The notes below the pieces were generated by a model, which did no database searches, was not told the DNA's origin, and saw nothing but the letters and a program-made list of their open reading frames with translations. Shown one piece after another: positions 25,983 through 33,184 of a DNA stretch of 64,000 bases (positions within the stretch are counted from its first letter, which is position 1; every line of letters begins with the position of its first letter). The DNA comes from an uncultured Collinsella sp. (GTDB taxonomy: Bacteria > Actinomycetota > Coriobacteriia > Coriobacteriales > Coriobacteriaceae). A program made the position numbers and the translations under genes. The stretch spans positions 28,309-92,308 of the forward strand of contig CABVAC010000005.1 of assembly GCA_902496275.1 (NCBI GenBank), written 5' to 3'.

Positions 25983-26360
25983 ATGATTCCCGGATCGAAC
26001 AAGGACCATCCGTCCTTCTTAAAGTCGTTTTCTTACGCTATGGAGGGCTTCGTCACCGCCGTCAAGACCGAGCGCAACATTAAGGTCATGCTCGTGGCGG
26101 GCGTGTGCACCGTCATTGCAGGCTGCATCGTGGGGCTCGACATTGCCGAGTGGGCCACGATTATCATCTGTTGCGGCCTGGTGATCCACGGCGAGCTTTG
26201 CAATACCGCCATGGAGGCCATCGTCGACCTGGCGACCCAGGAGCTCCATCCGCTGGCCAAGCGTGCGAAGGACATCGCCGCCGCCTCCGTATACGTTCTT
26301 TCCATCACCGCCGCGATTGTGGGCTTGCTGGTATTTGCCCACGCGCTCGGCTTTATTTAG
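25983..26360 (+). CDS. dgkA: Diacylglycerol kinase family protein, probable undecaprenol kinase
   Basis: Gram-positive DgkA phosphorylates undecaprenol (or diacylglycerol) to recycle the cell-wall lipid carrier. The 125-residue product has three predicted membrane helices and the family signature GELCNTAMEAIVDLATQELH with PLAKRAKDIAAASVYV. Substrate preference is inferred from the Gram-positive context and cannot be read from the sequence. Confidence 0.92.
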   Translation: MIPGSNKDHPSFLKSFSYAMEGFVTAVKTERNIKVMLVAGVCTVIAGCIVGLDIAEWATIIICCGLVIHGELCNTAMEAIVDLATQELHPLAKRAKDIAAASVYVLSITAAIVGLLVFAHALGFI

Positions 26361-26372
26361 AAAGGGATTCCC

Positions 26373-27440
26373 ATGTCCGACAATATGCAGCCTACCGATG
26401 AGATTTTGGACGACGAGTCCCTGGACGCGGTGGATACCGAGGAGCTCGAGGATGTCGAGGAGTTCGACCCGTTTGAGGGTATGAGCGACGAGGAACTCGA
26501 CGCCCTGTGCGACGAGGACGACAACCTCGCGGGCTTTGGCGACGTGGAGCCCGGTTTCCGCAGCGGCTTTGTGGCCCTGGTCGGTCGTCCCAACGCTGGC
26601 AAGTCCACGCTGCTTAATGCCTGCTATGGCAAAAAGGTCGCCATCACCTCGCCGGTGGCCCAGACGACCCGCCGCCGCATGCGCGCCGTCGTTAACCGTC
26701 CCGGCTACCAGCTGGTCTTTGTCGATACCCCGGGTATCCACAAGCCCAAGGACGGTCTGGGTTCCGAGCTCAACAAGAGTGCGTTGTTCGAGCTGAACGA
26801 TGTTGACGTCGTCGCGTTTTTGATTGATGCCACCAAACCTATCGGCAGGGGAGACGCTTGGGTTGCCGAGCGCGTCAGATGCGCCCGTTCCAAGAAGGTT
26901 CTGGTGCTCACTAAGGCCGATGAGGCCGACCCCGCACAGGTCATGGAGCAGCTTAAGGCTGCCCACGAGCTCATGGAATATGACGATGAGATCGTGACGT
27001 CGTCGGTCAAGAACTTCAACGTCGATGCCTTTATCGAGACCGTTGCGCACTTTTTGCCCGAGGGTCCGCGTTGGTTCCCCGAGGACATGGGTACCGACGC
27101 TTCCGATGAGACGCTCGTTGCCGAGTTTGTGCGCGAGAAGGTCTTGCGCCGCACCCGTGATGAGATTCCGCACTCCGTTGGCGTGATCTGCGATGCGCTT
27201 GAGCAGACCAAGAAGGTGCTGCGCGTGCACGCCACCATTTACGTCGAGCGCGAGGGCCAAAAGAGCATCATCATCGGCAAGGGCGGCGAGATGATCAAGC
27301 ATATCGGTATCGACGCCCGTCGCGATCTTGAGCGCATCTTTGGCACGCAGGTCTTTTTGGAGCTGGACGTGAAGGTCAAGGCCGGCTGGCGTGACGACGA
27401 GGCCCAGATTCGCCGCTTTGGCTATAACGCCGAGGACTAA
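26373..27440 (+). CDS. era: GTPase Era with an acidic N-terminal extension
   Basis: Era binds 16S rRNA and is required for 30S assembly. GTPase motifs are GRPNAGKSTLLN (G1), FVDTPGIHKPK (G3) and LTKADEAD (G4). The C-terminal KH domain contains SIIIGKGGEMIKHIG. The product is 355 residues against about 300 for usual Era. The extra first 60 residues are strongly acidic (for example LEDVEEFDPFEGMSDEELDA), and the core begins at GFRSGFVALVGRPN. An internal start cannot be excluded, but ATG 26373 has AAAGGGATTCCC before it and the acidic stretch keeps its frame. Confidence 0.94.
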   Translation: MSDNMQPTDEILDDESLDAVDTEELEDVEEFDPFEGMSDEELDALCDEDDNLAGFGDVEPGFRSGFVALVGRPNAGKSTLLNACYGKKVAITSPVAQTTRRRMRAVVNRPGYQLVFVDTPGIHKPKDGLGSELNKSALFELNDVDVVAFLIDATKPIGRGDAWVAERVRCARSKKVLVLTKADEADPAQVMEQLKAAHELMEYDDEIVTSSVKNFNVDAFIETVAHFLPEGPRWFPEDMGTDASDETLVAEFVREKVLRRTRDEIPHSVGVICDALEQTKKVLRVHATIYVEREGQKSIIIGKGGEMIKHIGIDARRDLERIFGTQVFLELDVKVKAGWRDDEAQIRRFGYNAED

Positions 27441-27455
27441 GGACGCGCGGCGCGC

Positions 27456-28205
27456 ATGGCAGGCTCCCGGACATATCGCACGAAAGTGGTCGTGCTCGAT
27501 AAGACTAAGCTCAAAGAGACCGACCTGATCTTGACGATGCTTGACGAGCGGGGGCGGCAGGTTCGTGCCGTGGCAAAGGGCGCCCGCAAACCCGGCGGAC
27601 GCCTGGCTGCGCGCTGCGAGCTGTTCTGTACGGTCGATATGCTGCTCGCACATGGACGGTCACTCGACGTGGTTTCCCAGGCCGAGCTTATGGAGGCGCC
27701 GCTCGGCGCTGCGCCCGATTACGAGACGACCTGCGCCGCAAGCGCGATCGCCGAGGTTGCGCGCGTGTGCTCGTTCGAGGACGCCGAGGACCCGTTTACC
27801 TTTGCCATCACGCAGCGAGCGCTTGCCCTGGTGGGCAGCGGGCTTGACACGGCGCATATGGACCTACTTGTGGCGGCATATGTCTTTAAGCTGCTGTCGC
27901 ACGTTGGCTATCGACCCGATTTTTCGGCCTGTGTGCTGTGCGGAGACCCCATGCTGTCGTATTTTTCAGCCCAGGCGGGCGGTCTCATGTGCGGGTCGTG
28001 CGCGTCGAGCGTTCCAGGTGCCGAACTGGTGTCGACCGGTGAGACCGCATGGCTGCGCGCCCTCATGTCCATGACCTTCGATGCGCTCATGGCCGAGCGA
28101 ATCGACCCGCATACGGCGGCATTCCTGCTCGGGCTTTCGCATGTTTGGGCTGCGACGCACACCGATCAGCGCCTCCGCGCGATGGAATTCATGTTGGGTC
28201 GGTGA
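27456..28205 (+). CDS. recO: DNA repair protein RecO
   Basis: RecO anneals single strands and loads RecA together with RecR. The 249-residue product has the N-terminal OB-fold start RTYRTKVVVLDKTKLKETD and the GARKPGGRLAARCELF segment. A C-terminal zinc finger is formed by CVLCGDPM and MCGSCASSV. era-recO is a common Gram-positive pair. Confidence 0.93.
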   Translation: MAGSRTYRTKVVVLDKTKLKETDLILTMLDERGRQVRAVAKGARKPGGRLAARCELFCTVDMLLAHGRSLDVVSQAELMEAPLGAAPDYETTCAASAIAEVARVCSFEDAEDPFTFAITQRALALVGSGLDTAHMDLLVAAYVFKLLSHVGYRPDFSACVLCGDPMLSYFSAQAGGLMCGSCASSVPGAELVSTGETAWLRALMSMTFDALMAERIDPHTAAFLLGLSHVWAATHTDQRLRAMEFMLGR

Positions 28206-28343
28206 TGATGCGCAGGCGCGGGCTGCTTGTGGTAACATACCGACCTGTTGGTACCTCGACCTTGGTTGTTCGCTCCACCGGCGGCTTCCCAGTCCGAGGC
28301 GAATCGAGTCGCCCGTGGGCGACGCAAAACGAAAGGTGAAACA
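28206..28343 (+). promoter_or_regulatory. rpsO promoter and structured leader
   Basis: TAACAT at about 28233-28238 may be a -10 element. The transcribed leader is GC-rich and holds GTCGCCC/GGGCGAC (28308-28323), a 7-bp stem with a 2-base loop ending 8 bases before the GAAAGG ribosome-binding site. S15 often represses its own mRNA through leader structures that differ between lineages, so this is a candidate S15 binding site. Confidence 0.35.
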
Positions 28344-28622
28344 ATGACTGTTTCCAAAGAGCGCAAGGCGGAGCTGACTGCCCAGTTCGGTAACACCCCG
28401 GTCGACACCGGCAACCCCAAGGTTCAGGTCGCCATCCTGTCCGAGCGCATCAAGGAGCTGACCGAGCACATGAAGTCCCACCAGAAGGACTTCCACACCC
28501 GTCGTGGCCTGCTCATGCTCGTCGGTCGTCGTCGTCGTCTTCTTTCCTACATCAAGAAGAACGACATCGTCGAGTACCGTGAGCTCATCAAGGCTCTGGG
28601 CATCCGCGACAACATCCAGTAG
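28344..28622 (+). CDS. rpsO: 30S ribosomal protein S15
   Basis: S15 is a primary 16S-rRNA-binding protein that organises the platform of the 30S subunit. The 92-residue product carries FGNTPVDTGNPKVQVAILSE, the HMKSHQKDFHTRRGLLMLVG block and the basic RRRRLLSYIKK. The ATG at 28344 follows GAAAGGTGAAACA. rpsO is followed by pnp, the widely conserved pair. Confidence 0.96.
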   Translation: MTVSKERKAELTAQFGNTPVDTGNPKVQVAILSERIKELTEHMKSHQKDFHTRRGLLMLVGRRRRLLSYIKKNDIVEYRELIKALGIRDNIQ

Positions 28623-28637
28623 GATTTGTACATGCTA

Positions 28638-28668
28638 AGAGCGTCCTGCGCAGCGGGGCGCTCTTTTT
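28638..28668 (+). terminator. Intrinsic terminator between rpsO and pnp
   Basis: AGAGCG pairs with CGCTCT, with further GC pairing inside, and TTTTT follows. Some transcription may read into pnp. Confidence 0.8.
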
Positions 28669-28771
28669 GTGTAAGGGCGCGAACAATCACGCTCTGAAGC
28701 GTGGCGGGGGCAGGGGGCCCGCGTCACATGAGAAGCCCGCAGGCAAGGGGCCTGTGGGGTAAAGGAGAACA

Positions 28772-31018
28772 ATGACACTCGTATCCAAGACCTTTGAGCT
28801 GTACGGCAAGACCTACACCTTCGAGTCGGGCGAGCTTGCCAAGCAGGCCACCGGCGCCTGCCTGGTCAAGCAGGGCGACACCACGATGCTCGACACCGTG
28901 GTCGTCTCCAAGGAGCGCAAGAACTACGACTTCTTCCCGCTGACCGTCGACTTCAACGAGAAGATGTACGCCGCAGGGCGCATCCCGGGTGGCTACCTCA
29001 AGCGTGAGGGCCGTCCCAGCGAGAAGGCCACGCTCACCGCGCGCATGATCGACCGTCCGATTCGCCCGAGCTTCCCGGACGGTTTCCGCAACGAGGTGCA
29101 CATCGTCGCCACCTCGCTTGTCGCCGACCAAGTCAACCCCTTTGACGTCATCAACGTCATGGGTGCTTCCCTGGCCATGACGCTCGGCGGCGTGCCCTTC
29201 GAGGGCCCGCTTGCCTGCGTGCGCATCGGCCGCAACGTGGAGACCGGCGAGTTTATCGTCAACCCCACCTACGAGGAGCGCGAGAACTCCGATCTGGACC
29301 TGGAGCTGGGCGGATCCGCCGACTTCATCTCGATGGTCGAGGCCGGCGCCGAGGAGATCTCCGAGGACGACATGCTCGCCGCCATGAAGTTTGGCCAGGA
29401 GGCCCTTGCCGCTTTCTGCCAGGCTCAGGACGAGTTCGTCGCCGAGTGGGAGCAGGTCAACGGCCCCATCGTCAAGAAGGAGTACCCGCTCGACCAGCCC
29501 GTCGAGGAGGTCCAGGAGCGCATCTTCGCCCACTACGACGAGATGGCAGCCGCCCTTCGTGACGCCGACAAGCTCTCCCGTATCGGCAAGGTTGAGGCTC
29601 TGAAGGAGTCCATCCGTGCCGAGTTCACCGAGGAGGAGCAGGCCGCTTGGGAGCGCGAGATCCCCGTGGCGCTCAAGAAGCTCGAGAAGAAGGCCATGCG
29701 CACCATGGTCGTCGAGACCGGTGAGCGCGTCGACGGTCGTGCCGCCGACGAGATCCGTCCCATCATGGTGAAGGACAACTACCTGCCGCTCGTTCACGGC
29801 TCCGGTTTGTTCCAGCGTGGCCAGACCCAGGTGCTCTCGGTTCTTTCGCTCGGCATGCTCAACGAGGGCCAGCGTCTGGATACCATCGAGCCCACCGAGG
29901 GCAAGCGCTACATGCACCACTACAACTTCCCGCCTTTCTGCACCGGCGAGACCGGCCGCATGGGCAGCCCCAAGCGCCGCGAGATCGGCCATGGCAATCT
30001 GGCCGAGCGCGCTCTGCTTCCGGTGCTTCCCGACGAGAACGAGTTCCCCTACGCCATCCGCGTCGTCTCCGAGGTCATGGAGTCCAACGGCTCCTCTTCG
30101 ATGGCTTCGACCTGCGGCTCCACGCTCGCCCTTATGGACGGCGGCGTGCCCATTAAGCGCCCGGTCTCCGGTATCGCCATGGGCCTGATCCAGGAGGAGG
30201 GCAAGACCGTGGTGCTGTCCGACATCCAGGGTCTCGAGGACTTCCTGGGCGACATGGACTTTAAGGTCACCGGCACCACCGAGGGCATCACCGCCCTGCA
30301 GATGGACAACAAGGCCACCGGCCTTACCTTCGACATCTTGGCCCGCGCCCTGCAGCAGGCCAAGGAGGGTCGCGCCTTCATCCTGCAGAAGATGCTCGAT
30401 GTGATCCCCGAGCCGCGCCACACCACGCGCAGCACCGCTCCGCGCATCGTTTCCATCCAGGTTCCGACCGACAAGATCCGCGACGTCATCGGTTCCGGCG
30501 GTAAGGTCATCCGCGGTATCCAGGACGAGACCGGCGCCTCGGTCGACATCCAGGAGGACGGCACCGTCTTTGTCGGCGGCACCGGCGAGTCCGTCGACCA
30601 GGCCGTCGAGCGTATCAAGCTCATCATCAAGGTTCCCGAGCCGGGCGAGGAGTACACCGGTCGCGTGGTCTCCATCCAGCCCTTCGGCGCCTTCGTCAAC
30701 CTGCTGCCCGGTAAGGACGGCCTGCTGCACATCTCCCGCGTCGCCAAGGGCCGCGTGGAGAAGGTCGAGGACGTCCTCAATGTGGGCGACGAGGTCAAGG
30801 TCGTCGTCATCGAAGTCGATGACCGCGGCAAGATTTCGCTCGATCGTCTGGATAAGCCCGAGGCCCCGGCTCGCGCCGAGGGTGCCTCAGAGGGCGACGG
30901 CGAGCACTTCCAGCGCCGTGAGCGTCCGCGTCGCGAGCGCTCCGAGCGCAGCGACCGTCCGCGCCGTCCCGGCGACAACGGAGGCCGCAAGCCCCGCCGT
31001 CACCACGACGCCGAGTAA
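28772..31018 (+). CDS. pnp: Polynucleotide phosphorylase
   Basis: PNPase degrades RNA 3'-5' by phosphorolysis and can add tails. The 748-residue product has two RNase PH domains (the first with GGYLKREGRPSEKATLTARMID, the second with RGQTQVLSVLSLG and the catalytic FPPFCTGETGR), a KH domain (IRDVIGSGGKVIRGIQ) and an S1 domain (YTGRVVSIQPFGAFVNLLPG). An extra C-terminal tail of about 45 residues is rich in Arg, Glu and Asp (RRERPRRERSERSDRPRRP). A hairpin CACGCT/AGCGTG (28689-28704) lies in the leader, where PNPase often regulates its own mRNA. Confidence 0.97.
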   Translation: MTLVSKTFELYGKTYTFESGELAKQATGACLVKQGDTTMLDTVVVSKERKNYDFFPLTVDFNEKMYAAGRIPGGYLKREGRPSEKATLTARMIDRPIRPSFPDGFRNEVHIVATSLVADQVNPFDVINVMGASLAMTLGGVPFEGPLACVRIGRNVETGEFIVNPTYEERENSDLDLELGGSADFISMVEAGAEEISEDDMLAAMKFGQEALAAFCQAQDEFVAEWEQVNGPIVKKEYPLDQPVEEVQERIFAHYDEMAAALRDADKLSRIGKVEALKESIRAEFTEEEQAAWEREIPVALKKLEKKAMRTMVVETGERVDGRAADEIRPIMVKDNYLPLVHGSGLFQRGQTQVLSVLSLGMLNEGQRLDTIEPTEGKRYMHHYNFPPFCTGETGRMGSPKRREIGHGNLAERALLPVLPDENEFPYAIRVVSEVMESNGSSSMASTCGSTLALMDGGVPIKRPVSGIAMGLIQEEGKTVVLSDIQGLEDFLGDMDFKVTGTTEGITALQMDNKATGLTFDILARALQQAKEGRAFILQKMLDVIPEPRHTTRSTAPRIVSIQVPTDKIRDVIGSGGKVIRGIQDETGASVDIQEDGTVFVGGTGESVDQAVERIKLIIKVPEPGEEYTGRVVSIQPFGAFVNLLPGKDGLLHISRVAKGRVEKVEDVLNVGDEVKVVVIEVDDRGKISLDRLDKPEAPARAEGASEGDGEHFQRRERPRRERSERSDRPRRPGDNGGRKPRRHHDAE

Positions 31019-31041
31019 CAGCTACACATAAGCAGCTCAAC

Positions 31042-31073
31042 AAGGGCGACTCCGGACTGGGGTCGCCCTTTTG
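31042..31073 (+). terminator. Intrinsic terminator after pnp
   Basis: AAGGGCGAC-TCC pairs with GGG-GTCGCCCTT and is followed by TTTT. Confidence 0.88.
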
Positions 31074-31089
31074 CTTGCGCCCGCCATTG

Positions 31090-31136
31090 AGTTAGACAGT
31101 CTATCTAGTAGTTAGATTTAAGGTCTGTAGATAGAC
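31090..31136. promoter_or_regulatory. Cluster of operator-like palindromes without an adjacent gene
   Basis: Within 47 bases lie TAGACAGTCTA, ATCTA-GTAGT-TAGAT and the outer pair GTCTATCT...AGATAGAC. Such overlapping short palindromes are typical of TetR, GntR or MarR-type operators. No regulator gene lies within 400 bases, so this could be a relic of a lost gene or part of the rnj upstream region. Confidence 0.35.
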
Positions 31137-31193
31137 ATAGCAGCATTTTCCCAGATAAAACCGATCAAAATAAACCTGGCCCTTATTGGTAGC

Positions 31194-31322
31194 TTTCCCG
31201 TGGGGCGGGCACTGATGAAGTTTATTGCGAGTTCCGCACGAACAGGAGGCCACTTAATGTGGCCTCCGTCGTGAGCAGGACTGTAGAGCAGGAAACTTCA
31301 TCAGTGCCCGCCCCACGGGAAA
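31194..31322. repeat. 129-nt near-palindromic hairpin element with 30-bp perfect arms
   Basis: The arms at 31194-31223 and 31293-31322 are exact reverse complements over 30 of 30 bases (outer end TTTCCCGTGGGGCGGG). The 69-base centre has its own perfect 9-bp hairpin GGAGGCCAC/GTGGCCTCC (31245-31267) flanked by a further ACGA/TCGT pairing. No frame or transposase motif is present. It lies between the pnp terminator and rnj. A MITE-like element or a structured RNA are the main options. The rest of the 31074-31512 gap holds the operator-like cluster and the rnj upstream region, with a TATCAT -10-like motif near 31389. Confidence 0.8.
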
Positions 31323-31512
31323 CCGGCGGGATGGACCAGTTCAGATGGGGCTTTGATGCATGGGTGGTCTGTTGGTGGGCAAATGGGTATCATACTGTGG
31401 TTACTGCGTCGACTCTATGATGCATGTTTGTACGTTCCCGGCGGTCGGTTTGCCAGAAGCGCCCCGCCGGTTGTTCCAGACCCGTTTCGAAGAAAGGAAA
31501 CCACACTAACCT

Positions 31513-33183
31513 ATGGCAGCTAAAAAATCATCTCCCTTGAAGATCATTCCGCTCGGCGGCCTTGACGGCATCGGCAAGAACATGACGGTCTTCGAGTGCG
31601 GCGACGACATGGTGCTCGTCGACGCCGGCCTCATGTTCCCGGATGACTCCCAGCCCGGTATCGACCTGGTGCTTCCCGACTACACCTATGTTTTGGAGAA
31701 CGAGGAAAAGCTCCGCGGTATCGTCGTCACCCACGGCCACGAGGACCACACCGGTTCGCTTCCGTACCTGCTGCAGGACCTCAACAATAAGGTGCCCATC
31801 TTTTCGAGCAAGCTGACGCTTGGCTTTATCGAGGGCAAGCTTTCTGAGTTCCGCATCCGCGCACCCAAGTTCCGCGAGGTCAAGGGCGGCAGCCATGTCA
31901 ACCTCGGCGGCATCTCGCTCGACTTCTTCTCGATGACGCACTCCATTCCCGGCGCTCTGGGCGTGTTCATCCGCACCAACCAGGGTACCGTTATGCACAC
32001 CGGCGACTTTAAGCTCGACCAGACGCCCATCGACGGCGTCACGCCCGACTATGCCGCTATCAGCCGCTTTGCCAAGCAGGGTATCGACCTGCTGCTTTCC
32101 GACTCCACCAACGCCACGGTTCCCGGCTTTACCAAGTCCGAGGCCGAGGTTGGTCCCAACCTGCTGCACGCCATCAAGAACGCGCCGGGTCGCGTGTTCG
32201 TTGCGTCGTTCTCGAGCCACATCCATCGTTTGCAGCAGATCTGCGATGCCGCCCGCAAGTGCGGCCGTAAGGTCGTTGTGACCGGTCGCTCCATGCTCAC
32301 TAACACCCGCGTGGCGCGCGAGCTTGGCTACCTCAACATCGACGACGCCGATATCATCGATGCCTTTGACATTGATAACCTGCCTGACGACAAGATTGTT
32401 GTCATGTGCACCGGTTCGCAGGGCGAGCCGCTGTCGGCCCTGTCCCGCATGGCCAATGGCGAGCACAAGACGCTCTCCATCCACGAGGGCGATACCGTTA
32501 TCCTCTCGGCAACTCCTGTTCCCGGCAATGAGAAAGCCGTCCAGCAGGTCGTCAACAGCCTGGCCAAGCTCGGCTGCGACGTGTGGGATAAGAACCGCGC
32601 CCTCGTTCACGTTTCCGGTCACGGTAGCCAGGAGGAGCTCAAGCTCCTGATGGCCATGGCCAAGCCCACGTACTTTATGCCGGTTCACGGTGAAGCCGTG
32701 CATCTGCGCGCCCATGCCCAGCTGGCCCGCAAGATGGGCATCAAGGACGATCATATCTTTATCCTCGACAACGGCGACACGCTCGAGATGCGCGGCGGTA
32801 TCGTTAAGCGCGGTACGCCCGTCGAGTCCGGCGTCGTTTACGTCGACGGCCTGCGCATCGGCGATACCGACCCCATCGTCCTGCGTGATCGTCAGAAGCT
32901 CGCCAACGACGGTATGGTTACCGCTGTTGCCATCGTCTCGCTCAAGCACAAGAAGATCGAGGCCATCGAGTTCTCGGGCCGCGGCGTCTCGTTTGCCATC
33001 GACGACCAGTTCTCCGAGGATGCCTCCGCGTCCATTATGAAGACGATCGAGAAGGGCAAGTTCAGCTTTACGAGCAGCGGTTCCGATGCCATTCGCAAGG
33101 CCGTGCGCGATTCGCTCTCTAACTTTATCTGGAGCCGTACTCGCACCCGTCCGATGATCATCCCGGTCGTCATGGAGGTTTAG
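31513..33183 (+). CDS. rnj: Ribonuclease J
   Basis: RNase J is a metallo-beta-lactamase/beta-CASP nuclease with 5'-3' exo and endonuclease activity, central to mRNA decay and rRNA processing. The 556-residue product has the metal motif VVTHGHEDHTGSLPY, MHTGDFKLDQ and SFSSHIHRLQQI. The beta-CASP motifs include CTGSQGEPLSALSRM and MPVHGEAVHLRAH. The ATG at 31513 follows AGAAAGGAAACCACACTAACCT. ftsK follows 1 base after the stop. With PNPase and RNase Y also encoded here, the window holds most of the RNA-decay set. Confidence 0.96.
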   Translation: MAAKKSSPLKIIPLGGLDGIGKNMTVFECGDDMVLVDAGLMFPDDSQPGIDLVLPDYTYVLENEEKLRGIVVTHGHEDHTGSLPYLLQDLNNKVPIFSSKLTLGFIEGKLSEFRIRAPKFREVKGGSHVNLGGISLDFFSMTHSIPGALGVFIRTNQGTVMHTGDFKLDQTPIDGVTPDYAAISRFAKQGIDLLLSDSTNATVPGFTKSEAEVGPNLLHAIKNAPGRVFVASFSSHIHRLQQICDAARKCGRKVVVTGRSMLTNTRVARELGYLNIDDADIIDAFDIDNLPDDKIVVMCTGSQGEPLSALSRMANGEHKTLSIHEGDTVILSATPVPGNEKAVQQVVNSLAKLGCDVWDKNRALVHVSGHGSQEELKLLMAMAKPTYFMPVHGEAVHLRAHAQLARKMGIKDDHIFILDNGDTLEMRGGIVKRGTPVESGVVYVDGLRIGDTDPIVLRDRQKLANDGMVTAVAIVSLKHKKIEAIEFSGRGVSFAIDDQFSEDASASIMKTIEKGKFSFTSSGSDAIRKAVRDSLSNFIWSRTRTRPMIIPVVMEV

Positions 33184-33184
33184 T

